Positions 14,398 through 27,200 of a stretch of 39,149 nt of DNA are shown piece by piece. Below the pieces are notes generated by a model that saw only the letters and a list, made by a program, of their open reading frames with translations, did not search any database and was not told the origin of the DNA. Location of the stretch: the NCBI GenBank assembly GCA_913060565.1, contig CAJXRU010000028.1, positions 1 through 39,149 on the forward strand, given 5' to 3'. Within the stretch, counting starts at the first letter, position 1. Each line of letters starts with the position of its first letter. The translations under genes and the position numbers were made by a program. Origin of the DNA: an uncultured Gammaproteobacteria bacterium. GTDB taxonomy: Bacteria > Pseudomonadota > Gammaproteobacteria > Enterobacterales > Psychrobiaceae.

Positions 14398-15498
14398 ATG
14401 AAATTTACTATTTCTCGAGAACTGTTACTTAAACCATTAACACTAGTGTCTGGTGCTGTTGAAAGACGTCACACACTCGCTGTTTTATCTAATGTTTTAG
14501 TGGAAGTAAGTGATAACTTACTGAGAATGACAGGCACAGATTTAGAAGTCGAATTAGTTGGCTTATCTCCACTTGAAGGTGAGGTGATCGCTGGGCGAAC
14601 AACAGTGCCTGCAAAGAAATTTTTAGATATTTGTAAAGGTTTACCTGATGGCGCTGTCATTTCTATTGAGGTCGATGGTGAGCGGATGGTTATTCGTTCA
14701 GGCCGTAGTCGCTTTGTATTAAGTATTTTATCAGCAGATGATTTTCCAAATATCGAAAATTGGCAAAGTGAAATTGAAGTTGTTCTGCCGCAACATCAAT
14801 TGCGATCGGTCATCGAAAGTACCCAATTTTCAATGGCTAACCAAGATGTTCGTTATTATCTTAATGGCATGTTGTTTGAGACTGATAATGATCAACTGCG
14901 CACGGTCGCAACTGACGGTCATCGACTAGCAGTTAGCAGTCGACAAATTGACGCTAATTTACCAAGTAAACAAGTCATTGTTCCACGTAAAGGTGTTGTT
15001 GAATTACTGCGAATCATCGAAGCAAGTGATGAACCTGTAAATATTCAAATAGGCGAGAGTTTATTACGCGCATCAATCGACAATGCAATTTTTACGACGA
15101 AATTAGTGGATGGCCGTTTCCCTGATTATCAACGCGTATTACCTCGTGGTGGTGACAAAGTGATTGTTACTTCACGCATGGAACTCAAACAAGCTTTAGC
15201 ACGTGCGTCTATTTTGTCGAATGAAAAATTCCGTGGTGTACGTTTTAATTTCGCGACTAATGAATTGAAGATTACGGCTAACAATCCAGAACAAGAAGAG
15301 TCACAAGAAATTGTTGATTTGAGTTATCAGTATGATGATTTAGAAATTGGCTTTAACGTGAGCTATGTTCTTGATGCCTTAAATGCACTTAAGAGCGATG
15401 AAATTCGCATGACCTTGGGTGATGCTAACTCAAGTGGTTTGATCGAAGCTGCCGACACCTCTGAGTCAATGTACGTAGTAATGCCAATGCGCCTTTAA
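14398..15498 (+). CDS. dnaN: DnaN, DNA polymerase III beta sliding clamp
   Basis: A 366-residue clamp subunit, exactly the E. coli length. It forms a ring dimer that tethers the replicative polymerase to DNA. It begins MKFTISRELLLKPLTLVSGA and ends in the conserved YVVMPMRL. The three-fold clamp repeat is covered along the full length. AGGAAG lies nine bases before the ATG. The gene follows dnaA in the usual dnaA-dnaN-recF-gyrB order. A perfect 10-bp hairpin follows the stop codon before recF. Confidence 0.98.
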   Translation: MKFTISRELLLKPLTLVSGAVERRHTLAVLSNVLVEVSDNLLRMTGTDLEVELVGLSPLEGEVIAGRTTVPAKKFLDICKGLPDGAVISIEVDGERMVIRSGRSRFVLSILSADDFPNIENWQSEIEVVLPQHQLRSVIESTQFSMANQDVRYYLNGMLFETDNDQLRTVATDGHRLAVSSRQIDANLPSKQVIVPRKGVVELLRIIEASDEPVNIQIGESLLRASIDNAIFTTKLVDGRFPDYQRVLPRGGDKVIVTSRMELKQALARASILSNEKFRGVRFNFATNELKITANNPEQEESQEIVDLSYQYDDLEIGFNVSYVLDALNALKSDEIRMTLGDANSSGLIEAADTSESMYVVMPMRL

Positions 15499-15514
15499 GG
15501 TTTTATTTTGCAGC

Positions 15515-15544
15515 TGAGCATTATTGCTGCGTCGATAATGCTCA
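15515..15544 (+). repeat. Hairpin between dnaN and recF
   Basis: Arms TGAGCATTAT (15515-15524) and ATAATGCTCA (15535-15544) are perfect with a 10-base loop, 17 bases after the dnaN stop. No T-run follows, so it is not a typical terminator. It may cause attenuation or processing, or protect the dnaN mRNA end. Confidence 0.75.
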
Positions 15545-15630
15545 TTGGCGGGAGCCAACTGCGCGTTATCTCCTTGCACTAAAGCTAATCTGCTTCAATA
15601 AACTCCTTAAAGTTTTAAATAGGAACGCTT

Positions 15631-16710
15631 TTGTTACTCAACCAACTTTCAATTTCTCAGCTGCGAAATCTAAAGGATGTGACTTTAGACTTTGGGCCAT
15701 TGAATGTGATTTATGGTGATAATGGCAGTGGTAAAACAAGTGTTCTTGAGGCGGTTCATTATTTAGCATTAGGTCGCTCCTTTCGAACACATTTAGCGAG
15801 TAGGGTAATTAATCATGATTGTGATAATTTTTTGTTATTTGGTCGAGCAAATAAACACGCATTAGGTGTACAACGATTTAAAAATGGTGATGTCACCATT
15901 AAGATAGATGGTGAGAAAGCGAAGAAACTTACCGAATTATTAGATATTCTTCCACTTCAATTGATTACTCCCGAAAGCTTTGAATTATTAACAGGTGGCC
16001 CTAAAGTTCGTCGTCAATTTGTTGATTGGGGCGTGTTCCATTTAGACGAAAACTTCATGGCTATTTGGAATAAATGCAAGCGGTTACTCAAGCAACGCAA
16101 CGCATTATTGAAACGAAAAGCACCTTATAAAGAAATCTCTTTTTGGGACATTGAATTGGTTGAATGCTCACTGGCGTTAAGTGAACTTAGAAACCAGTAT
16201 ATAAATTCGTTTAATCCCGTTTTGCAGGGTATAATAGAGCGTTTTTTGCCTGACACAGACGTTACAGTAAGTTATAGTCAGGGGTGGGATAAAAAAGCGG
16301 ATTTAGCTCAATTGTTAGAGCGAAATTATTCACGCGAACTAGCCTTAGGTTACACACTTTCAGGACCTCACAAAGCAGATTTAAAATTGCGTTGTGGCGC
16401 TATTCCTGCGAGTGATGCATTATCGCGTGGACAGCTAAAATTATTAGTTTGTGCATTACGAATTGCACAAGGAGTTCACTTAAAACAACAAGTGGACAAG
16501 CAGACAATTTATTTGGTTGATGATTTATCGTCGGAGCTCGATAGTCAAAAACGGCAACTGTTGATTGACCAGTTGGTTGATACACAGGCGCAGTTATTTT
16601 TATCGGTTATTGATGCGTCTCAAATAAAACAACAAACCAGTAAATATCAAACCAAGATGTTCCACGTGGAACACGGTGTGATAAAACAGGACAACTTAGA
16701 ACGAGAATAA
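15631..16710 (+). CDS. recF: RecF, DNA replication and repair protein
   Basis: A 359-residue SMC-like ATPase that helps load RecA at gaps with RecO and RecR. It begins at TTG 15631-15633 with AGGAA eight bases upstream. The Walker A segment is VIYGDNGSGKTSVLEAVHYL, the ABC signature is near LSRGQLKLL, and Walker B is IYLVDDLSSELD. The 132-bp gap to dnaN holds a hairpin. A parS-like palindrome lies in its last codons (16658-16673). It ends 3 bases before gyrB. Confidence 0.96.
   Translation: MLLNQLSISQLRNLKDVTLDFGPLNVIYGDNGSGKTSVLEAVHYLALGRSFRTHLASRVINHDCDNFLLFGRANKHALGVQRFKNGDVTIKIDGEKAKKLTELLDILPLQLITPESFELLTGGPKVRRQFVDWGVFHLDENFMAIWNKCKRLLKQRNALLKRKAPYKEISFWDIELVECSLALSELRNQYINSFNPVLQGIIERFLPDTDVTVSYSQGWDKKADLAQLLERNYSRELALGYTLSGPHKADLKLRCGAIPASDALSRGQLKLLVCALRIAQGVHLKQQVDKQTIYLVDDLSSELDSQKRQLLIDQLVDTQAQLFLSVIDASQIKQQTSKYQTKMFHVEHGVIKQDNLERE
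16658..16673. promoter_or_regulatory. parS: parS site (ParB-binding centromere), copy 1
   Basis: TGTTCCACGTGGAACA is a perfect 16-bp palindrome matching the parS consensus known from Pseudomonas and other bacteria. It lies in the 3' end of recF, in codons for MFHVEH, about 15 kb from oriC. An identical copy lies at 25487. Confidence 0.9.
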
Positions 16711-19137
<2,427 letters not shown>

Positions 19138-19156
19138 TGATTAATGCTAAATGATT

Positions 19157-19186
19157 AAAAGGAGCTATTACAGCTCCTTTTTTTTT
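19157..19186 (+). terminator. Rho-independent terminator after gyrB
   Basis: Stem AAAAGGAGCT (19157-19166) and AGCTCCTTTT (19172-19181) with a 5-base loop, continuing in a run of nine T from 19178. It starts 19 bases after the gyrB stop. Confidence 0.93.
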
Positions 19187-19244
19187 GCCTATACTTAAGT
19201 CGTATTATATGTAATATAGATGCAATATCTAAAAGGAGAAAAAT

Positions 19245-20240
19245 ATGAGTTGGTTTACTGAGTTATTGGATCGAGGCGTAAAAGAAAAAGAGCCAGCGCC
19301 TATATCAAAGCCAGTGACCGAATCGGTGAAAAAGATTAAAGTTGATCTCATCAATTCAGAACATCTATTTTATGATTTATTATTTGGAGATACCGCAAAA
19401 ACATCAAGTCGTAATGAAGTTGTTGAAAAGGCGATCATTGATAGGGTCTCTGAAGTATTAATTAATCCAAAAAATATACGCTTTCAGTCATTTCCTAAAG
19501 CCCTCAAGGATACGTTAGATAAAATAGACAGCGATGAAGATATTAAGAATATCCAAAAATCATTAGAACAAGATCCTATCTTAGCGTCTGATGTTGTTAG
19601 GTTAGCTAATTCTGGTGCATTTAGTAATTCGTCGAATCAGGTAACTAGCTTACAAGTAGCAATTGCTAGGGTCGGTTTTCATAGCTTAAAACAGCTAGTC
19701 ACTGCCGCAGTGATGGAGCGGATGATGACAAAAGTAAGCCCACTTTATTTTAAGTTATTTGGTGAAAAAATCTGGCAACATTCATTATTAACCGCACGAA
19801 TTTGTGAGCAAAAAGCTAAACAAGTCGGTTATGATCCTTATAGCGCATTTTTTATTGGTGTGATTCATGACGTAGGTAAAATCGCGATTTTCAGCGAGCT
19901 CGTAGATGCTGTGCAAAAATCAGAAGAGGATAGTGAGCCTGGCTCACTCTATTTTAGAAAGGTAATGACATCGCTTTCGAAACAGCTGACCTATAACATC
20001 GTACGCAGTTGGGAGTTACCGCAAGCCATTATTGAACCAATAAAACAACACATCGTTGTTGGAAAGGTACAATCTGATAATAAGCTTGTTGATATATTAG
20101 TAGAGTCAAAACTCATTAGTGAGCTTAATCTTCTTTATTTGGAAGACATGATTTCGTTGGATGAAGCGGCGTTAATTTTTGAAAAGCGCGGCTACGATGA
20201 ATCAAACATTGAATTTTTGCAGCAAAGTAAAACACGTTAA
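19245..20240 (+). CDS. HDOD-domain signalling protein
   Basis: A 331-residue cytoplasmic protein with an HDOD domain at about residues 80-285. It includes LEQDPILASDVVRLANSGAF, VTSLQVAIARVGFHSLKQLV and, unusually for HDOD proteins, a preserved HD-like FFIGVIHDVGKIAIFSELV. HDOD domains usually act as signalling or scaffold modules without proven catalysis. AAGGAG lies nine bases before the ATG, a strong ribosome site. It has its own unit between the gyrB terminator and the converging glyS. The specific role is unknown. Confidence 0.88.
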   Translation: MSWFTELLDRGVKEKEPAPISKPVTESVKKIKVDLINSEHLFYDLLFGDTAKTSSRNEVVEKAIIDRVSEVLINPKNIRFQSFPKALKDTLDKIDSDEDIKNIQKSLEQDPILASDVVRLANSGAFSNSSNQVTSLQVAIARVGFHSLKQLVTAAVMERMMTKVSPLYFKLFGEKIWQHSLLTARICEQKAKQVGYDPYSAFFIGVIHDVGKIAIFSELVDAVQKSEEDSEPGSLYFRKVMTSLSKQLTYNIVRSWELPQAIIEPIKQHIVVGKVQSDNKLVDILVESKLISELNLLYLEDMISLDEAALIFEKRGYDESNIEFLQQSKTR

Positions 20241-20246
20241 ACTTAC

Positions 20247-20280
20247 AAAAAAAGCCCCATCAAAATGCATTGATGGGGCT
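20247..20280 (-). terminator. Terminator of glyQS
   Basis: Arms AGCCCCATCAA (20253-20263) and TTGATGGGGCT (20270-20280) form a perfect 11-bp stem with a 6-base loop. The A-run 20247-20253 supplies the U-tract on the minus strand. It lies between the converging HDOD and glyS genes. Confidence 0.9.
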
Positions 20281-20300
20281 CTCTTCATACTGTTTCTATA

Positions 20301-22370
20301 CTAGCTTTGTAGTAATGAAATATCAGCTACATTTAGGAACTGATTTCTTAAGTTATTTAACAACGCTAAACGATTTAGTTTAGTCGCTGTGTCATCACAC
20401 ATAACCATTACATTATCAAAGAATGCATCTACAGGATCTTTAAGCTGTGCTAACTGTGTTAGTGCCGTGTTGTAATCGCTGCTAGCAAATACTGGCGCTA
20501 AATCTGTCGTTAATTTTTCAACAACATCTGCTAAGGCTTTTTCTGCATCTTCTACAAGTAAGGTTGAATCAACAGAGTCTGCAATCGCTTCATCTGTCTT
20601 AGCTAGGATATTACCAACCCGTTTATTAGCTGCTGAAAGCGTCTTAGAAGCTTCTAATGCTCTAAATGCCGTAACTGCTTCAATACGCTTGTTAAAGTCA
20701 CTAGGACGCGTTGGACGACGTGCCATTACCGCTTTAACGATGTCAGTTGATACGTTTTGATCCTGATACCACGCATTAAAACGACCTAACATGAAATCTA
20801 CAACGCTATCATTGATTCCGTCTTTGATTTTATCACCGTAAAGCGCTGCTGATGCCGCTACTAAATCAGATAAATCTAAGTCTAAATCTTTTTCTACTAT
20901 AATACGCAGTGCACCAATTGCTGCACGGCGCAGTGCAAATGGATCTTTATCGCCTTTAGGGATTTGACCAATGCCAAATATACCGACTAATGTATCAAAC
21001 TTGTCAGCCAGTGCAACAGCACAACTAACGAGTGAACCCGGTAGTTGATCGCCTGCGTAACGAGGCATATATTGCTCATTTAATGCAACGGCCACGTCTT
21101 CTGACTCACCGTCAAAACGTGCATAGTACATGCCCATAACACCTTGAACGTCAGGGAACTCTAGAACCATGTCAGTCATTAAATCTGTTTTACACAACAT
21201 GCCAGCACGTTTAGAATCAGTAGTATTCGCACCAATTTTATCAGCGATAATCGCTGCTAAATCTGCAATACGTTGTGACTTTTCTTTCAATGTACCTAAT
21301 TGCTTTTGGAATAAGATACTGTCCAAGCTATCGATGCGACTTTCTAAGGTCGACTTTTGATCTTGTGCATAGAAGAACTCTGCATCCGCTAAGCGAGGAC
21401 GAACAACTTTTTCGTTTCCTTCGATAACTTGTACAGGATCTTTACTATCGATGTTTGATACAAAGATAAAACGCGCCATCAATTTACCGTCATTGTCTAA
21501 TAACGGAAAATATTTTTGGTTGTCTTTCATTGTGTAGATAAGCGCTTCAGCAGGAACATCTAGGAACTTATCTTCAAAACTACCAACATAGGTAACTGGC
21601 CATTCAACGATTGAGCTTACTTCTTCCAGTAAATCATCATCGATGTCTGCTACACCATTTTCTTTAGTTGCTGCATCAATCACTTGCTGCTTAACGATGG
21701 CTTTACGCTCTTCGTAATCGGCAATAACGAAACCTTCTTCGCGTAGTAAAGATACATAGTTATCTGCGTGATCTAACACTAATTCTTTATCGCAATGGAA
21801 ACGGTGACCACGAATAATTCTATCTGACTTACAGCCAAGTACCGTCGCTTCAATTAGCTCACTACCCAATAACACAGTTAATGTTTTTGTTGGGCGAATA
21901 AATTGCATTGAATTACTACCCCAACGCATTGGTTTAGCAATCGGTAATTTGGCTAAAGCCGTTTCAATCATTGTAGGTAATAATGCTTGAGTAGATTGAC
22001 CTTTAACTTGAGCTTTAAATAGTAGCCATTCGCCCTTGTCTGTTTTCAGACGTTCTGCTTGTTCAACGGTAATGCCGTTAGAACGAGCCCAGCCTTGAGC
22101 AGCTTTCGTTGCGTTGCCATTAGCATCGAATGCCGATGAAACCGCTGGCCCACGTTTTTCAACAATTTTATCTGCCTGACCAGTGGCCAGTGCTTTTACT
22201 GATACCGCAAGGCGACGAGGAGACGCTAAAAAGTCAATGGCGTCATAAGCAATATCAGCTTTGTCTAATTGTGTTTTTATACCATCACGGAAAGCTTCAG
22301 CTAAGGTACGCAATGATTTTGGTGGTAACTCTTCGGTACCCAGTTCAATGATAAGATTTTCAACTGACAT
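20301..22370 (-). CDS. glyS: GlyS, glycyl-tRNA synthetase beta subunit
   Basis: A 689-residue subunit, the same length as E. coli GlyS, of the tetrameric alpha2-beta2 enzyme that charges tRNA-Gly. It begins [20 protein letters not shown], the family N-terminus. It includes [27 protein letters not shown]-like [10 protein letters not shown], and [17 protein letters not shown]. The C-terminal part is the tRNA-binding domain. The start follows the glyQ stop by two bases, so both subunits come from one transcript. Confidence 0.97.
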   Translation of the reverse strand: MSVENLIIELGTEELPPKSLRTLAEAFRDGIKTQLDKADIAYDAIDFLASPRRLAVSVKALATGQADKIVEKRGPAVSSAFDANGNATKAAQGWARSNGITVEQAERLKTDKGEWLLFKAQVKGQSTQALLPTMIETALAKLPIAKPMRWGSNSMQFIRPTKTLTVLLGSELIEATVLGCKSDRIIRGHRFHCDKELVLDHADNYVSLLREEGFVIADYEERKAIVKQQVIDAATKENGVADIDDDLLEEVSSIVEWPVTYVGSFEDKFLDVPAEALIYTMKDNQKYFPLLDNDGKLMARFIFVSNIDSKDPVQVIEGNEKVVRPRLADAEFFYAQDQKSTLESRIDSLDSILFQKQLGTLKEKSQRIADLAAIIADKIGANTTDSKRAGMLCKTDLMTDMVLEFPDVQGVMGMYYARFDGESEDVAVALNEQYMPRYAGDQLPGSLVSCAVALADKFDTLVGIFGIGQIPKGDKDPFALRRAAIGALRIIVEKDLDLDLSDLVAASAALYGDKIKDGINDSVVDFMLGRFNAWYQDQNVSTDIVKAVMARRPTRPSDFNKRIEAVTAFRALEASKTLSAANKRVGNILAKTDEAIADSVDSTLLVEDAEKALADVVEKLTTDLAPVFASSDYNTALTQLAQLKDPVDAFFDNVMVMCDDTATKLNRLALLNNLRNQFLNVADISLLQS

Positions 22371-22372
22371 AA

Positions 22373-23284
22373 TTATTTGACCTCATCGTTTTTACATAAT
22401 GGGAAACCTAACGCTTCGCGTGATGCGTAGTATGTTTCGGCAACTGCTTTTGACAACGCTCTCACTCGAAGAATATATCGCTGACGCTCGGTCACTGAGA
22501 TAGCATGACGAGCATCTAATAAGTTAAATACATGCGAGGCTTTCATTACTTGCTCATATGCAGGTAATGCTAAATCGGCTTCAATTAACTTTTGGCTGTC
22601 TTTTTCACATTGATCAAATTGAGTAAATAGGGCATCTACGTCAGCATGTTCAAAGTTATAAGTTGATTGCTCAACTTCATTTTGATGGAAAACATCACCG
22701 TAGGTTACGCGACCTAATGGACCATCTGTCCATACGAGATCATAGATGCTATCGACACCTTGAATATACATTGCAAGACGTTCTAAACCATAAGTAATTT
22801 CACCTGTTACTGGTGAACACTCTAATCCACCGACTTGTTGGAAATACGTAAACTGTGAAATTTCCATACCGTTAAGCCAGATTTCCCAACCTAAACCCCA
22901 AGCACCTAATGTTGGTGATTCCCAGTTATCTTCGACAAAGCGAACATCATGAACAAGCGGATCAATACCAAGTTCTGTTAATGATTCAAGATAAAGTTCT
23001 TGAATGTTATCTGGGTTTGGTTTTAATACTACTTGGAACTGATAGTAGTGCTGTAAGCGATTTGGATTTTCACCATAACGACCATCGGTTGGACGACGAC
23101 ATGGTTGAACATAAGCACTGCTCATTGGCTCAGGGCCTAATGAACGTAGGAACGTTTGTGGATGGAATGTGCCAGCGCCCACTTCCATATCTAGCGGCTG
23201 AACTATAACGCAGCCTTGACGTGACCAATAATCCTGTAGAGCGAGGATTAAACCTTGAAAAGTTTTTGTATCGTATTTAGGCAT
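22373..23284 (-). CDS. glyQ: GlyQ, glycyl-tRNA synthetase alpha subunit
   Basis: A 303-residue catalytic subunit when started at ATG 23282-23284 ([20 protein letters not shown]), the exact E. coli length. The frame stays open to 23347, but the 21 extra residues lack family similarity. It contains the class II core motifs [20 protein letters not shown] and [20 protein letters not shown]. It is transcribed ahead of glyS. No strong ribosome site is visible before the chosen start. Confidence 0.97.
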   Translation of the reverse strand: MPKYDTKTFQGLILALQDYWSRQGCVIVQPLDMEVGAGTFHPQTFLRSLGPEPMSSAYVQPCRRPTDGRYGENPNRLQHYYQFQVVLKPNPDNIQELYLESLTELGIDPLVHDVRFVEDNWESPTLGAWGLGWEIWLNGMEISQFTYFQQVGGLECSPVTGEITYGLERLAMYIQGVDSIYDLVWTDGPLGRVTYGDVFHQNEVEQSTYNFEHADVDALFTQFDQCEKDSQKLIEADLALPAYEQVMKASHVFNLLDARHAISVTERQRYILRVRALSKAVAETYYASREALGFPLCKNDEVK

Positions 23285-23529
23285 AATATTACTTATAACT
23301 CTTGCCGATGGTGGAAAAATGGAGTTGATTATATACCCAAATGCCACGGGAAAGCCAGTTCTGGAAGCTGTATTGAGAGCTAGTGCAAGCTAGGGTTTGG
23401 AACATTCGAATTTAGATTACAGATTATGTAATAGGCTCGTTTATATTTTTATAAGTCTCACCAATAAGTTGTCGACAATGCTGGCTCTAATAGCGTATTT
23501 TAAGGGGGAAAATCGGTATTGGATGGTGT

Positions 23530-24108
23530 ATGACATTACAGAACAGAAGTATTTGCCCTTGGGTAACAGCAAGCGATAAAACTTATTTAGATTATCATGA
23601 TCAAGAATGGGGCAAACCAGTTTTTGATAGTATCGAGTTATTTGAAAAGCTGTGCTTAGATGGTCAGCAAGCTGGGCTCTCTTGGATTACTATTCTCAAA
23701 AAGAAGCAGGGTTATCACGACGCTTTTTTCAAATTTGACCCTTACAAGATTATTACACTAACAGACATGGATGTGCTGGATTTATTGGAAAACCCAAATA
23801 TTATTCGCAATAGGCTAAAGGTTAACTCGATTATTAAAAATGCCAAAGGTTATATAGCTATGGAAAAAGAAGGTATTAATTTTAGTGAGTTCTTATGGTC
23901 ATTTGTTGATGGCGCTCCCATTCAAAATAATTATGTATTAAGTGAAGAAGTACCGACACAAAATCATCAATCACTGGCAATGTCTAAGGCACTTAAGAAA
24001 AGAGGGTTTACTTTTGTTGGGCCGACGATTTGTTATGCTTTTATGGAGGCCGTTGGAATGTTCAATAATCACTTATTAAGTTGTGACATTCATAAAGAGT
24101 GCTGTTGA
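23530..24108 (+). CDS. tag: Tag, DNA-3-methyladenine glycosylase I
   Basis: A 192-residue base-excision repair enzyme that removes 3-methyladenine from DNA. Family blocks are YLDYHDQEWGKPVFDS, GQQAGLSWITILKKK and SKALKKRGFTFVGPTICYAF. Putative zinc ligands C9, H23, H181 and C185 match the E. coli Cys4/His17/His175/Cys179 pattern. W52 matches the base-binding Trp. D44 occupies the place of E. coli Glu38, a base-recognition residue, so this is a Glu-to-Asp change. It is a single gene between glyQ (divergent) and the amidohydrolase (convergent). Confidence 0.94.
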   Translation: MTLQNRSICPWVTASDKTYLDYHDQEWGKPVFDSIELFEKLCLDGQQAGLSWITILKKKQGYHDAFFKFDPYKIITLTDMDVLDLLENPNIIRNRLKVNSIIKNAKGYIAMEKEGINFSEFLWSFVDGAPIQNNYVLSEEVPTQNHQSLAMSKALKKRGFTFVGPTICYAFMEAVGMFNNHLLSCDIHKECC

Positions 24109-24140
24109 TTTCGTTAATGTTGAAATTTAATACTCCATAC

Positions 24141-24205
24141 ATTCATCCTGAATATTGTCGTTCATTGTCATCCATGGCATTACGGCATATATTCATCCTG
24201 AATAT
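24141..24205. repeat. Two copies of ATTCATCCTGAATAT after tag
   Basis: The 15-mer ATTCATCCTGAATAT occurs at 24141-24155 and 24191-24205, 50 bases apart. Each copy is itself a dyad (ATTCA-TCC-TGAAT). They lie between the tag stop and the shared terminator and may be remnants of a short dispersed repeat. Confidence 0.7.
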
Positions 24206-24242
24206 AAAAAGGCCAATGAAGTTTTGTTCATTGGCCTTTTTT
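24206..24242. terminator. Bidirectional terminator between tag and the amidohydrolase gene
   Basis: Arms GGCCAATGAA (24211-24220) and TTCATTGGCC (24227-24236) are perfect. AAAAA precedes and TTTTTT follows, so it can stop transcription from both converging genes. Confidence 0.93.
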
Positions 24243-24256
24243 CTAACGCTTAGTTG

Positions 24257-27200
24257 CTATTTTTCGAAGAAGAAAACTTCACGTTTTTTAGGATGATTAC
24301 CAATTTCATTCATGGTGTTTGCGTCATACAACCGACCATTGAGCATGGTGTATTGTACTTTACGAGTGTCGCGAATGTCATTCAGTGGGTCGCCATCAAT
24401 CACGATTAGATCTGCTAACTTACCTTTTTCGATAGAACCAATGGCGTGGTCTAGTCCTAGGTAATGAGCTGGATCTATAGTTGCTGTGCGCAGTGCTTCT
24501 AGTGGTGTCATTCCACCTTGAGCGAAGCTCCAAATTTCCCAATGAGCGCCTAGACCTTCACGTTGACCATGACCGCCAATGTTGGTTTTTACACCTAGAT
24601 CTCGAAGTTCCTTAGCTACTTTCGCATTGCTGATGTGATTGTAGTGGTGATCTGGTGCCTTAGTACGGCGCATTGAACGTGGCTTAAACGCTTGTGCAGG
24701 TACAAAGGTATTTAGCTTTTTATCTGTCCAAACGTCAGTTTTTTCATACCAGTAGTTTTCGCCCCAGATACCGCCATAGCCGACAACTAAAGTCGGTGTA
24801 TAGCCGACGTCAGTCTGGCTCCAAAACTGTTTGATATCAGCATAAACCTTCGCTGTGGGAATAGAGTGCTCAATACCAGTGTGGCCATCAGCAACCATTG
24901 ATAGGTTATGTTGCAATAATGATCCACCTTCAGGAACAACCATCATTTCTAATTCACGGCCAGCCTGAACAACTTGTTGACGTTGATTACGACGAGGTTG
25001 GTTATAGCTTTTGACACTAAAAGCACCAACTTTCTTAAGACGTTGTAAGTGGAATTTTGCATCTTCTAAACTATCGACGTGTGAAGTATAGCCAGCACCA
25101 TGTGCGCCGTACAAAATAGTACCGGTAGAATAAGTCCGTGGAGCGACAATATCACCAGCTTTTTGTAGTTCGCTCGCCGTGAAAATTTCAGTGGTATCGT
25201 TAGAAGGATCATGAATGGTTGTCACACCATAAGTTAACTCAGCGTAATTTGCCCAGTTTTGCTGCGGAATGATTTCATTAACACCTTGGCCACCATGGTG
25301 ATGAACATCGACCAATCCAGGCATTATTGTTTTACCTGCAAGGTTTATCGTTTTATCAATGTCATTTAACGGAGCTTCATCTGCATTTCCTAGCCATGAA
25401 ATCTTGTTGTCGGTAACGATAACAGTACCGTTTTCAATGACTTTATCACCGTTCATCGTGATAATTTTCGCGTTGGTTAATGCCAGTGTTCCACGTGGAA
25501 CATCTACTTTTTTGGTGAAACTAATATCTAAACCATTTTCTACTTTTTCGAACGTATCTTCTTTATCATCAGATAAATCAAATAGCGTAGCCACATTAGC
25601 ATGGTAAAGTTCAGGGCCTAATGACCAATAAATTGCCTTAGCATCTTTAGTCCAACTAATGTTTTCACCCGCTCTTTGTGAAATTTGTGTCACTGGCAAA
25701 TTAGTTGCTGATGGTGCGATAGACAATGTATTACCGGTTAATGAAAACGGAGTAATAAATACTTTGAAGCGCTCTGTGAATGCCAATCTATCGCCATCTG
25801 GACTAATTCTAAACTCAGTGGCAAGTTTGCTTTCATAGTGCTTTCGTTCTTGCTCACCGTCTAAACGAATACTGTTGAAGCTTTGTTTCTCACCATAGCC
25901 CATAAAGAATAGGCGATCGTTATCACTACCAAATTGCGGTGTTGTGCCGTGGCTAGTAACTAACTTGGGTGTCCCGCCTTTTGTTGCTACTTGATAGATA
26001 CCAGTGTTGAGCGACCATTTTTTTGGCAGTAAACCACCGGAACCAACTTTGCGAAATACAACTGTTTTACCGTTAGGAGAAAAAGTTGATTCTACGTATT
26101 TTCCAGGTTCTGTTGTAATAGTTTTACCTTTACCTGAGCGGCTTGATACTACGCGAACACTACCTTGCTTTTGATCGTCCCAAGTCGTGTAGACAATCTT
26201 TTTGCCGTCACGTGACCATTGTGGGAACAATTCAAAATTTGATTTGTCTCGAGTTAAACGTTTTGGTTTACCATTAGGTAGTTTTTTTACCCATAGTTTA
26301 CCTAATGCTTCGTATACTACTTTATTGCCATTTGGTGATACCTGAGCATTACGTAGCATTTTTACTTTGAACTCATCTTGTTCAATAGGTTGCTTGAAGC
26401 GTAATGCATTTTGGACTTTTTTGGTTGTTTCAACTGAGAAAGCAATCGTTGAAACATCTTGGTCGTCAACATTTAGTTTGTTAATTTTACCGCCTGCCCA
26501 AAATACAATAGACTCGCCATCTGGCGTCCAGTCAATTGTTGGGTAAACACCGTGAATTGCCCAAGTTTCTTGCATATCACGGTCTAGGTCATTGTATATC
26601 TGAGTTGACTCACCAGACGCTAAATCATAAATATATAATGATGACTTAAAGTCATCACGAGCTATATAAGCTAATTTCTTACCATCTGGGCTTGGCGTCG
26701 GTCTGATCGCTCCACCCATACCACTGATAATAGTTTTAATCTCACCTGACTCACGGTCAAGGCGTTTAATTTTGTAAATACCTTTGACTGAATCTTTACT
26801 GTAATGGAACGTCTTGCCAGGAGTAGCATCATGGCTAAAGTAAACGTATTTTCCATCAGGTGAAAATGCTGGTTCGCCTAAGTCTTTCTGGTCATTTGCG
26901 CGCGTTGTTAGTTTTACACCGCTACCGCCAGTTTTGTGATACATCCAAACTTCACCTGCGCCCAAAGAACGTGATGAGGTAAAGTGTTTTCGAGCAACTA
27001 GATAATCACCATCGGGACTCCATGCAGGGCTGTTTAACAAGCGAAATGTTTCTTTGGTAACGGCACGTGGGTTACTACCATCGCTGTTCATTATCCAGAT
27101 ATTATCGCCACCACCCTGATCTGAAGTAAACGCGATATGTTTTCCATCGGGGCTAAAAGTAGGTTGCATGTGCCAAGCAATTCCTTTGATGAGTGGAGTA

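Noticed and set aside
23397-23579. Open frame of 60 codons before tag
   Set aside because: It overlaps tag in another frame, has no ribosome site and no recognisable motif.
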